From Paracoccaceae bacterium (GTDB lineage Bacteria > Pseudomonadota > Alphaproteobacteria > Rhodobacterales > Rhodobacteraceae), in NCBI GenBank assembly GCA_024742455.1, contig JANSYL010000003.1, positions 62,001-126,000 of the forward strand: DNA of 64,000 nt, in the 5' to 3' direction. The notes beneath the pieces are model-generated. The model did not search any database and was not told where the DNA came from. It saw nothing but the letters and a program-made list of their open reading frames with translations. Shown here piece after piece: positions 10,449-19,352 of this stretch (positions are counted from its first letter, which is position 1; the number at the start of each line of letters is the position of its first letter). A program made the position numbers and the translations under genes.

Positions 10449-10464
10449 TTCTACAATTATAGAA
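10449..10464. promoter_or_regulatory. Candidate ArsR-family operator
   Basis: A short AT-rich palindrome, TTCTA-CAATTA-TAGAA, sits directly before the regulator's start codon (10446). A second interleaved pair, CAATT...AATTG (10454-10467), overlaps it. AT-rich imperfect dyads immediately upstream of the regulator are typical operators for the family. The AT content stands out against the GC-rich surroundings. Confidence 0.5.
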
Positions 10465-10522
10465 TTGATGAACTGATGTCCAGCCTCTGGTCTTTCACGC
10501 CGCATCCGTTAGCTCTCGTCCC

Positions 10523-11110
10523 ATGCCCGATGCCCTGATCCCGGACATACGCGCCTGTCGTCTGTGTGCCGACCGGTTCGCGGCGACCGAAACGGCCCAT
10601 GCACCGAACCCGGTCACATGGTTCGCGCCGGGTGCCCGTATCCTGATCGCCGGACAGGCTCCGGGGATGCGCGTGCACCGGTCAGGCAAACCCTTCACCG
10701 ATCCCTCCGGTGACCGGCTGCGCGCATGGCTGGGGGTGGACGAGGATGTCTTCTATGACCGCTCGCGCGTGGCCATCGTGCCGATGGCGTTCTGCTTCCC
10801 GGGGTATGACGCCAAGGGGGCGGACCTGCCGCCGCCGAAAATCTGCGCCGAGACCTGGCGATCCCGCATACTCGCGGGATTGGGCGACGTGCCCCTGACC
10901 CTGCTGATCGGCGCCTACGCACAATCCTGGCATCTCGGCAGGCGGCTGGGCGTCACCGACCGGGTGCGCGCCTGGCGCGACCACGCGCCCGGTGTCTTCC
11001 CCTTGCCGCACCCGTCCTGGCGCAATACCGCGTGGCTGAAGAAAAACCCCTGGTTCGAGGCCGAGCTTTTGCCGGTGCTGCGCGCCCGGGTGAGGGAGGT
11101 TCTGGAATGA
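10523..11110 (+). CDS. Uracil-DNA glycosylase family protein
   Basis: 195 residues. GQAPGMRVHRSGKPFTDPSG (from about residue 44) matches the glycosylase motif that holds the water-activating region in family 4/5-like enzymes. PLPHPSWRNTAW near the C-terminus matches the HPS-type motif. Only two cysteines are present (RACRLC), so the four-cysteine Fe-S cluster of family 4 UDGs is not evident. It may excise uracil from DNA or act on another lesion; several members of this COG1573-like group are untested. The stop overlaps the start of the SseB gene by ATGA. Confidence 0.8.
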   Translation: MPDALIPDIRACRLCADRFAATETAHAPNPVTWFAPGARILIAGQAPGMRVHRSGKPFTDPSGDRLRAWLGVDEDVFYDRSRVAIVPMAFCFPGYDAKGADLPPPKICAETWRSRILAGLGDVPLTLLIGAYAQSWHLGRRLGVTDRVRAWRDHAPGVFPLPHPSWRNTAWLKKNPWFEAELLPVLRARVREVLE

Positions 11111-11886
11111 CACCGCTGGATCAGGCCCATGCCGCGATGGAGACTGCGCCCGACGACGACACCGCGCGGCTGACCTTCTACGACCGTCTGGCCGCATCCG
11201 AGCTGTTCCTGCTGCTCGAAGAAGAGCCTCCGGGTGAGACCATCAAACCCCGCATCTTCCCGGTCGATGGGGCGCAATTTGCGCTCGTTTTCGACCGCGA
11301 GGACCGGCTGACCGCCTTTGCCGAGGGTCCGGCGCCCTATGCGGCACTGTCGGGGCGTGCGCTGGCCGATATGCTGGCAGGGCAGGGGATCGGGTTGGGC
11401 GTCAATCTGGGTGTTGCGCCATCCGCGATCCTGATCGAGGCGGCGTCGGTTACCTGGCTGGCCGATACGCTGGCTGCCCGCCCCGACGAGATCGAGGAAC
11501 GCGCGGAATCCTTCGGTGCGCCCGCCGGACTGCCCGAGCCGCTACTGACCGCGCTCGACATGCGCTTGGCGGCGACGCAAGGGCTGGCGCGGATCGCCTA
11601 TCTTGTCGGTGTGATTTATGCAGGCGGACGCAAGGGCCACATGATCGGTTTCATTGACCCGGTCCCCGGCGCCGAACCCGCGCTGGCGCGCACGGTGTCG
11701 GACGCGCTGACCTTTTCGGGGGTCGAGGCTGGCGTGCTCGACGTGGCGTTCTTCCGCGCCTCCGATCCGGCGGCGGCACGACTGGCCCGCGCCGGGTTGC
11801 GTTTCGATCTGCCCGAGCCGCCCAAGGTCGTCCCGGTGGCAGAGGCGCCGGGCAGCGATCCGGCAAAGCCGCCGAAACTGCGCTGA
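11107..11886 (+). CDS. SseB family protein
   Basis: 259 residues from ATG 11107. The N-terminal half has the SseB fold pattern: FYDRLAASELFLLLEEEP, PRIFPVDGAQFALVFDREDRLTAFA, and PYAALSGRALADML. The C-terminal half resembles the SseB_C domain. E. coli SseB enhances serine sensitivity in an unknown way; no catalytic residues are visible. Its start overlaps the glycosylase-family stop, so the two genes are co-translated. Confidence 0.78.
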   Translation: MTPLDQAHAAMETAPDDDTARLTFYDRLAASELFLLLEEEPPGETIKPRIFPVDGAQFALVFDREDRLTAFAEGPAPYAALSGRALADMLAGQGIGLGVNLGVAPSAILIEAASVTWLADTLAARPDEIEERAESFGAPAGLPEPLLTALDMRLAATQGLARIAYLVGVIYAGGRKGHMIGFIDPVPGAEPALARTVSDALTFSGVEAGVLDVAFFRASDPAAARLARAGLRFDLPEPPKVVPVAEAPGSDPAKPPKLR

Positions 11887-11909
11887 CCGCGCGACGGGCC
11901 GCGCGCTCG

Positions 11910-12845
11910 TCAATACCCGAGGCTGCGGTCGACCAGGTGCAGGAACGGCTCTCCGGCCTCGCCGCGCCGGATGTTTTCCGCGATCACCCGTGCGGCCGAC
12001 GGTGCACGCGTTTCCGACGCGATATGGGGGGTGACGGTCACCCTGGGATGCGCCCAGAACGGGTGTTCGGGCGGAAGGGGTTCGGTCCGGAACACGTCCA
12101 GCGTGGCATGCCCGATCTGACCCGCATCCAGTGCGGACAACAGCGCATCATCATCGATCAGCGGCCCGCGGCCCGGGTTGATGATCACCGCCCCGGTCGG
12201 CATGAGGGCGAGTGCCTCGGCATCCAGCGTGTTCTCGGTTGCCGGCGTGTCGGGCAACAGCAGCACGACGATCTCGGCACGGTGCAGGACATCCTTCAAC
12301 CCCTCGGACCCGTGGAACGTCTGGACCCCGTCCACATCTTTTGCGCTCCGTGACCATCCGAGCACGCGGAAGTTCAGCGTGGCAAGCGCGCGCGCGCAGG
12401 CGCTGCCCAGCGTGCCGAGACCCAGGATCGCCACCGTCCTGTCCCGCGCCAGCGGCGGGGCCGAGCCTGCGCGCCATACCCCGTCCTGGCCGTGGATATG
12501 GGTGTCCATCCCCAGGTGATGGCGCAGCACATGGCCCGTCACCCATTCGACCATCCCGTCGGTCAGACCCTCATCGACCATCCGCGCCAGCGGCACGTTC
12601 AGCGTCGGGTTGCCGACCACGTCCTCGACCCCGGCCCACAGGTTCAGGACCGCCTTGAGCCGCGTGTAGGGCGTGAAATCCTGCACTTCGCTGTTGGGGG
12701 CATAGACGATGTAATCGACGGTCTCGGGCGCGGCCTCGGTCGTCAGCAGGGCGTCCCCCAACCCCACGTCGGACAGGGCCTGGCGCAGGGGCGTTTCATA
12801 TTGATCCCACCGTTCGGAGCGGGCGGCGAACAGGATGTTGGGCAT
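11910..12845 (-). CDS. D-isomer 2-hydroxyacid dehydrogenase, glyoxylate/hydroxypyruvate reductase A-like
   Basis: 311 residues. The NAD(P)-binding motif is AILGLGTLGSACARAL, followed by WSRSAKD, where an Arg suggests NADPH preference. The catalytic Arg lies in NPGRGPLIDDDALL, the Glu in FRTEPLPPEHPFW, and the His in TPHIASETR. This order and length match GhrA, which reduces glyoxylate and hydroxypyruvate. It is the last gene on the minus strand behind rodA, 39 bases after it, so it may be transcribed with the elongasome genes although no functional link is known. Confidence 0.87.
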   Translation of the reverse strand: MPNILFAARSERWDQYETPLRQALSDVGLGDALLTTEAAPETVDYIVYAPNSEVQDFTPYTRLKAVLNLWAGVEDVVGNPTLNVPLARMVDEGLTDGMVEWVTGHVLRHHLGMDTHIHGQDGVWRAGSAPPLARDRTVAILGLGTLGSACARALATLNFRVLGWSRSAKDVDGVQTFHGSEGLKDVLHRAEIVVLLLPDTPATENTLDAEALALMPTGAVIINPGRGPLIDDDALLSALDAGQIGHATLDVFRTEPLPPEHPFWAHPRVTVTPHIASETRAPSAARVIAENIRRGEAGEPFLHLVDRSLGY

Positions 12846-12884
12846 GGATGTCCTCTGGTCGGTGGCGGCGTCGGCTTGGCCGGG

Positions 12885-14024
12885 TCAGCGGGGCCGGTGG
12901 ATGTGGGCCGATTGCACCAGACCGAAGGCCCCCATCAAGACCAGCATTGCCGATCCGCCGTAGCTGACCAGCGGCAGCGGCACGCCGACGACGGGCGCCA
13001 GGCCCATGACCATCGCCATGTTGACGGCGAAATAGAGGAAGAAGGCCGCCGCCACGCCGATCACCAGAAGGGATGCGTAGCGGTCGCGCGTGGCGATGGC
13101 GGTCACGATGCAGAATACGAGGATCAGCAGGTAAAGCGCCAGAAGCGAGGCGGCGCCGATGAAGCCGAATTCCTCGGCCAGCGCGGTGAAGATGAAATCG
13201 GTGTGTTTCTCGGGCAGGAAATTCAGCCGGCTTTGTGTGCCTTCCATGAAGCCGCGTCCGGTCCAGCCCCCCGAGCCCAGCGCGATCTGGCTTTGCGTGA
13301 TATGGTAGCCCGCGCCCAGCGGGTCGCTGCTAGGGTCTAGGAAGGTGTCGATCCGTCGATACTGGTAATCCTGCAGGATCTGCCACGGCGTCCCGCGCGA
13401 CACGATCACCGCTGCCACCGCCGCCACCGCCGACCCGATCACCGCCACGAAATAGGCCCAGTGGACACCTGCCACGAACACGACCGCGCCGCCCCCCATC
13501 ACCAGAAGCATCGCGGTTCCCAGATCGGGTTGGCGCACCGTCAGGTAGGCCGGGATCGCGATCAGGATCAGCGGCGCCAGCACGTAGAGCGGCCGCGAGG
13601 TCTTGGACAGGTCGAGCCAGTCGTAATAGGCTGCCAGCACCATAACCAGCGTGATCTTGGCCAGTTCCGACGGCTGAAGCCGCATGAATCCCAGGTCGAT
13701 CCAGCGTTGCGCGCCCATGCCGACCGCGCCGAAGAATTCGACGTAAAGCAGCAGCAGGATCGATCCGGCATAGGCCAGCACAGACATGTTGCGCCAGAAC
13801 CAGATCGGCACCAGCGCCACTATGATCATCACCACGAACCCCAGCGCAAAGCGTTCCATCTGGGTCCCGGCCCAGGGGTCGAAGGACCCGCCGGCGATGG
13901 AATAGAGCATCAGGAACCCGATCGCGGCCACCGTGCTCACCAACAGGATCAGCGGCCAGTTGAAATACAGAAGCTTGCTCAGCCCCGTCGGCACGGCGCG
14001 CGTGTTGTATTCCAGGTAACTCAT
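12885..14024 (-). CDS. rodA: Rod-shape-determining peptidoglycan glycosyltransferase RodA
   Basis: SEDS-family polytopic membrane protein of 379 residues and about ten helices. It polymerises lipid II in the elongasome together with PBP2. Recognisable stretches are FNWPLILLVSTVAAIGFLMLYSIAGG, QRWIDLGFMRLQPSELAKI, RQPDLGTAMLL, GWTGRGFMEGTQSRLNFLPEKHTDFIFTALAEEFGF and PLPLVSYGGSAML. The invariant Asp is in the EKHTDF segment. Its start overlaps the mrdA stop by 4 bases. Confidence 0.97.
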   Translation of the reverse strand: MSYLEYNTRAVPTGLSKLLYFNWPLILLVSTVAAIGFLMLYSIAGGSFDPWAGTQMERFALGFVVMIIVALVPIWFWRNMSVLAYAGSILLLLYVEFFGAVGMGAQRWIDLGFMRLQPSELAKITLVMVLAAYYDWLDLSKTSRPLYVLAPLILIAIPAYLTVRQPDLGTAMLLVMGGGAVVFVAGVHWAYFVAVIGSAVAAVAAVIVSRGTPWQILQDYQYRRIDTFLDPSSDPLGAGYHITQSQIALGSGGWTGRGFMEGTQSRLNFLPEKHTDFIFTALAEEFGFIGAASLLALYLLILVFCIVTAIATRDRYASLLVIGVAAAFFLYFAVNMAMVMGLAPVVGVPLPLVSYGGSAMLVLMGAFGLVQSAHIHRPR

Positions 14025-15976
14025 GCCCGCGTGTCCCCGGGCACCCGGCCCATCGGCTGCGGCGGTTCGGCCAGCAGCGGAAGACGGCGGTGCAGGTCCT
14101 CGATCTCACGGCGCTGGTTGGCAGGATAGTATTGCGGGTCGGGCACGGCCCCGGTCTGCGCGCGCAACAGGATATCGCGGCCGATGGGGGCGGCCACGGC
14201 GGCGCCGCCGCCGCCATGCTCCACCACGACCGATACCGCGTAGCGCGGTGCATCGAAGGGCGCGAAGCCCACGAACAATGCGTGGTCGCGCCGCTCCCAT
14301 GGCAGATCCTCGTTGCGGATCACCCCCGAGGCGCGTTCAGCGGCCGAGATGTTTCGCACCTGGCTGGTGCCGGTCTTGCCGGCCTGCACATGGGTGTCGA
14401 CCTCGACGCGGCTGCCGAAGGCCGTGCCGCGCCGGTCATTATTGGCACGCCACATGCCCTGATGCATCAGCGCCAGCCACGCGGGGTCGAGCCCGAGACT
14501 GGGGGCGGGACCGGGCAGCTGGTTCACCCCGTCGATGGAGCGCACCAGCGCGGGGTCGACTGCGCGCCCGGTCGCCAGCCGCGCCGTCATGACCGCCAGG
14601 TGCAGCGGCGAGGACAGCACGAAGCCCTGCCCGATCGAGGCGTTCAGCGTGTCGCCCACCACCCATTGCTGGCCGCGGCTGCGCATCTTCCATTCCATCG
14701 TCGGGGCCAGCCCCTCGGTGACGCCCGACATCGGCAGGGCATGGCGCACCCCGCAGCCAAGCCGCCGCGCCATCGCCGATATTGCCTCGATGCCGACGCG
14801 CTGTGCGATCTCGTAATAGAACACGTCACAGGATTGGCTGAGGCTTTCGACCAGGTTCATCCGGCCATGTCCGCCGCGCCGCCAGCAATGGAACCGCCGG
14901 TCGCCCACCTCGACCGACCCGGTGCAGGATACGATTTCTTCGGGGTCGATCACGCCCGCCTCGAGCGCGGCGAGCGCCACCACCATCTTGTAGGTGGACC
15001 CGGGCGGGTAAAGCCCCTGCGTGGCCTTGTTGGCCAACGGCCGGTAGGGATCGGTGTTCAGGTTGTCCCATTCGGTGTTCGAGATTCCGCGCACAAACAG
15101 GTTGGGGTCGAAGGTGGGCGCCGAGGCGAGGGCCAGCACCTCGCCCGACAGGCAATCCATCACCACGGCGCCCGCGCTTTCGCCCGACAGCCGCGCCTCG
15201 ACGTAATTCTGCAATCCGGCATCGACGGTCAGTTGCACATCGGCGCCCGCCACCGCCGGGTCACGGCCCAGTTCGCGCATTACGCGCCCGCTGGCGTTGA
15301 CCTCGACCCGCCGGGTGCCCGCCTGGCCGCGCAGGACATGTTCGAGACGTGCCTCGATATTGTTCCGCCCGACCTGGAAGTCAGGGATCTGCAGAACCGG
15401 ATCGGTGTCGCCGGTCTGCTGCAGGTAGTAATCCGAAACCGGGCCAACATAGCCCACCACATGGGCGAAATCGGCCCCCATCGGGTAGACCCGGCTCAGC
15501 CCCACCTCGGGGTGGACGCCGGGCAGGGCGGGCGCGTTGACGCCCACAGCACTGACCTCGGCCCAGGTCAGCCGGTCGGCAATGGTTACCGGCACGAAGG
15601 GGGGGCGACGGTCGATCTCGGCCCGGGCGCGGTCCAGCATAACGAGGTCGAGATGGATGATCTGTCGCAATTCCTCGATCACCGCGTCGACATCGCCCGC
15701 ATCCTCGCGCACCAGCGTGATGCGGTAGTTCTGCTCGTTGCCAGCCAGAAGAACGCCATTGCGGTCGAAAATCAGGCCGCGGGCAGGTGGCAGCAGCCGG
15801 ATATTGATCCGGTTTTCCTCTGCCAGCATCCGGAAATCATCGGCTCGCTCGACCTGCAGGTATCGCATCCGCGCCGCCAGCACCGCGCCGGTGCCCACGA
15901 ACAGTCCGCCCACGATCAGGCTGCGCCGCCCGATCTGGCGAACGCTGTCTTCAAGTTCCTTGGGCGTGCGGCGCAT
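14021..15976 (-). CDS. mrdA: Penicillin-binding protein 2
   Basis: 651-residue elongation-specific transpeptidase. One membrane helix near residues 20-40 (SLIVGGLFVGTGAVLAA) is followed by the PBP dimerisation domain and the transpeptidase domain. Active-site motifs are PPGSTYKM (SxxK), SQSCDVFYYEIA (SxD type as in PBP2) and AGKTGTSQV (KTG). It cross-links glycan made by RodA in the periplasm. mreD ends 4 bases before it and rodA overlaps it by 4 bases. Confidence 0.97.
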   Translation of the reverse strand: MRRTPKELEDSVRQIGRRSLIVGGLFVGTGAVLAARMRYLQVERADDFRMLAEENRINIRLLPPARGLIFDRNGVLLAGNEQNYRITLVREDAGDVDAVIEELRQIIHLDLVMLDRARAEIDRRPPFVPVTIADRLTWAEVSAVGVNAPALPGVHPEVGLSRVYPMGADFAHVVGYVGPVSDYYLQQTGDTDPVLQIPDFQVGRNNIEARLEHVLRGQAGTRRVEVNASGRVMRELGRDPAVAGADVQLTVDAGLQNYVEARLSGESAGAVVMDCLSGEVLALASAPTFDPNLFVRGISNTEWDNLNTDPYRPLANKATQGLYPPGSTYKMVVALAALEAGVIDPEEIVSCTGSVEVGDRRFHCWRRGGHGRMNLVESLSQSCDVFYYEIAQRVGIEAISAMARRLGCGVRHALPMSGVTEGLAPTMEWKMRSRGQQWVVGDTLNASIGQGFVLSSPLHLAVMTARLATGRAVDPALVRSIDGVNQLPGPAPSLGLDPAWLALMHQGMWRANNDRRGTAFGSRVEVDTHVQAGKTGTSQVRNISAAERASGVIRNEDLPWERRDHALFVGFAPFDAPRYAVSVVVEHGGGGAAVAAPIGRDILLRAQTGAVPDPQYYPANQRREIEDLHRRLPLLAEPPQPMGRVPGDTRA

Positions 15977-15980
15977 TGGG

Positions 15981-16502
15981 TCAGTCGAGCTCCATCTCTC
16001 CCGGTGCCAGTTTAGGCACCCTCAGCACGTAATGCGAGAGGGCGGCGACCGCCGGATAGATCAGCACGGTCACAAACCCGTGCAACAGCACCGGCCCGAG
16101 TGGTGCAAGATCGACGACCAGCAGCCACAGCGCGATGCGGTTGAGCAGCAAGAGCCCCAGCATGATCGCGGCAAACGCCGCCCATTCCGTCAGGAACGGC
16201 ACCTCCACCATCGTCAACCGGCGCCGACGGATCGCTTCGGTGACCAGCACCACCAGCGCCGTCCACAGGCCCGGCGGGCGTTGCAGCAGGAAATCGGCCA
16301 GCAGAACCACCACCGCAATCAGCGCGAGCGGCACCAGCGCAGGGTGGCGCATCAGCCAGGCGAATGTCAGGGCCATGATCAGGTCGGGCCCGGGCAGGGC
16401 GCTGCCCTCGATGTCGATGGGCAAGAGCTTGATCGTCACGGCGGTCGCCGCGATCAGCAGGAACAGCCCCCGGTAGGTCCAGATCTGCAGCGGCGGTGTC
16501 AC
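15981..16502 (-). CDS. mreD: Rod shape-determining protein MreD
   Basis: 173-residue hydrophobic protein with five to six predicted helices and little polar sequence, which is characteristic of MreD. Assignment rests on topology and on position between mreC (4-base overlap) and mrdA (4-base gap). Segments such as LPDLIMALTFAWLMRHP-like and RRRRLTMVEVPFLTEW are typical of the alphaproteobacterial version. It helps link the cytoplasmic MreB filament to the periplasmic synthesis machinery. Confidence 0.9.
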   Translation of the reverse strand: MTPPLQIWTYRGLFLLIAATAVTIKLLPIDIEGSALPGPDLIMALTFAWLMRHPALVPLALIAVVVLLADFLLQRPPGLWTALVVLVTEAIRRRRLTMVEVPFLTEWAAFAAIMLGLLLLNRIALWLLVVDLAPLGPVLLHGFVTVLIYPAVAALSHYVLRVPKLAPGEMELD

Positions 16503-17458
16503 GGTTCCCCCTCGCCGGGTCCGGCCTCTGCTACCGCCGGGCGCGTGGGGCGTTGCACCGGGACCGCATCGGGCGACATCACGAAACCTTCCGGCGGCGG
16601 CCAGGGCGGGCCGATGATATCGCTGTTGCCATCCAGCGCCGTGCCCGGATGGCTGCGCATCACCCGCAGGAACTGCAGCCGCGACAGGTCGGCGGCCAGT
16701 CGTGCGCGGTGCCGTCCATCGGGCATTTCGACCACGCTGCCCACCAACAGGTCGGGCGGGAAAACGCCGCCATCGCCCGAGGTCACGATCCGGTCCCCGG
16801 CGCTGATGGTGTCGGGGTCTTCGATGAAGTCCAGCACCGGTGCGCTGGAGTTGTCGCCCGACAGAAGCGCCTGCTGCCCCGAGGGCTGGATGGTGACCGG
16901 GATACGGCTGTTGGCGTCGGTCAGCAGCAGAACGCGCGAGGTGCGTTCGCCGACGCCCGAAATGCGCCCGACCACGCCAAGCCCGTCCATCGTGGCCCAG
17001 CCGTCGAGGATACCGTCACGCCCTCCCACGTTCAGCACCACCGATCGGCGGAACGGCGACCCGGCATCCGATTGCACGATGCCGGTCACGAAGGTCAGTT
17101 CGGTGTTCAGCTGGACCTGGTTCAGGCTGAGCAGGCGGGCGTTTTCCTGTTCCAGCTGCAGCGCCGCCTCGCGCCAGGCGCGCATCTGCTGCAGCTCCCG
17201 CCGCAATTCCTGGTTCTGTTCGTAAAGGCGGGCGTAGCTCTGGAAATCGTCGGCCATGCGGGCAAGACCGGTCAGGGGCGCCATCACCCATTCCAGGTTC
17301 GGCACCACCCGGTCGACGATGGCGGCGCGCAGCCGTTCGACGCGGGGGTTGTCGATGCGCCAGACGAAGACCAGTGCGATCAGGCACAGGATGAGAACCG
17401 TCAGCAGCAACCGGCGGACGGGCCTTGTATGGGCTTGCGTGGTGTTGTCCCTTGCCAT
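16499..17458 (-). CDS. mreC: Rod shape-determining protein MreC
   Basis: 319 residues from ATG 17458; an upstream in-frame start would add 38 arginine-rich residues that do not fit the family. A single membrane helix near residues 15-35 (LLLTVLILCLIALVF) leads to a coiled coil (LYEQNQELRRELQQMRAWREAALQLEQENARL). Two beta-barrel domains follow, with VGRISGVGERTSRVLLLTDANSRIPV. A Pro-rich tail ends the protein. MreC is the periplasmic scaffold that activates PBP2/RodA. It follows mreB by 38 bases. Confidence 0.95.
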   Translation of the reverse strand: MARDNTTQAHTRPVRRLLLTVLILCLIALVFVWRIDNPRVERLRAAIVDRVVPNLEWVMAPLTGLARMADDFQSYARLYEQNQELRRELQQMRAWREAALQLEQENARLLSLNQVQLNTELTFVTGIVQSDAGSPFRRSVVLNVGGRDGILDGWATMDGLGVVGRISGVGERTSRVLLLTDANSRIPVTIQPSGQQALLSGDNSSAPVLDFIEDPDTISAGDRIVTSGDGGVFPPDLLVGSVVEMPDGRHRARLAADLSRLQFLRVMRSHPGTALDGNSDIIGPPWPPPEGFVMSPDAVPVQRPTRPAVAEAGPGEGEP

Positions 17459-17496
17459 GACGCCGTGACGCTCCGGTCTTTGCTTGGGATCGGGCC

Positions 17497-18582
<1,086 letters not shown>

Positions 18583-18611
18583 TCACGCCCGCCACGCCCT
18601 TTAACCATCGC

Positions 18612-18641
18612 GTTATAGGCGTGAGGACAGGGCAAGGTAAA
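18612..18641 (-). promoter_or_regulatory. Possible sigma-70 promoter of the mreB operon
   Basis: On the minus strand TTTACC (18636-18641) and TATAAC (18612-18617) are separated by 18 bases, about 95 bases upstream of the mreB start. The -10 is a good match; the -35 is weak. It is the only clear AT-rich hexamer pair in the 164-base gap. Confidence 0.35.
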
Positions 18642-18680
18642 GGCCCGCCCCCGCCCGTCAGCACCATTCCGCCCTGCCGT

Positions 18681-19319
18681 CTAGCCAGGCAGCGGCGAGG
18701 CATCGACCAACCACATATTGGTGGCCGTGATCACATTTGGAATATGCCGACGGCCGTTATTTGCGACATGCTGTTCGGTGTAGGGGAATGGATCGCGCAG
18801 AAACAGCTCGTCGATGACGATCCGGTTCGCCAGCACCCGGTAGCCGATGCCGGTTACCACGACAGCATGGCCGATGAACGTGCCGGGGTTGTTATAGGCG
18901 AGGATGATGGGCTTGTCCTCCTCGAGGTGGTTGACGATCACCTCGCCGCTTGGGCTGCCGGAAAACGCGCTGGCCGACACGACATGAGGCGTGCCTGTCG
19001 CATCGGGTCCGACATAGTTGAGGTTCTGCGTGATCTGCACCCACCCTGCGGTCGACGGGATGACGGTGCCGAAGGTGCGCTGCACGATTTCCTGCTGCGT
19101 GATGTCGAACCCGCAATACCGCAATGCCAACTGGATGCAGGCGGCCCAACACCAGACCGGGTCCTGCTGGAATTCGAACGCATCGCCAAGCCTGTCTTCA
19201 TCCAGCCGAACCCGGCGCGGCAGGCCTTGCGCCAACGCGGCGCCCGGCCCAGCCAAAGCGGCAAGCGATGCCAAAGCTGCACCGCATGACGAAAGAACGA
19301 ACCCGCGCCGGTTCACCAA
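18681..19319 (-). CDS. Exported papain-like cysteine protease
   Basis: 212 residues. The N-terminus NRRGFVLSSCGAALASLAALAGPGAALAQ is a Tat-like or Sec signal with a twin arginine. The mature part has DPVWCWAACIQLALRYCG. The Cys followed by Trp at residues 57-58 mirrors the papain nucleophile, GHAVVVTGIGY supplies the His, and RDPFPY may supply the Asn/Asp position. This pattern belongs to the papain-like/C39-like bacterial protease group, whose substrates are unknown. It stands alone, converging with neither neighbour, just upstream of the mreB promoter region. Confidence 0.75.
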   Translation of the reverse strand: MVNRRGFVLSSCGAALASLAALAGPGAALAQGLPRRVRLDEDRLGDAFEFQQDPVWCWAACIQLALRYCGFDITQQEIVQRTFGTVIPSTAGWVQITQNLNYVGPDATGTPHVVSASAFSGSPSGEVIVNHLEEDKPIILAYNNPGTFIGHAVVVTGIGYRVLANRIVIDELFLRDPFPYTEQHVANNGRRHIPNVITATNMWLVDASPLPG

Positions 19320-19352
19320 GGTCTTGGCCCGCCATAGTCCGTTAGCATGGCA

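Noticed and set aside
11888-11905. CGCGCG-ACGGGC-CGCGCG hairpin between the SseB and dehydrogenase genes as a terminator
   Set aside because: Low-complexity CG alternation is expected by chance at this GC content and no T tract follows.
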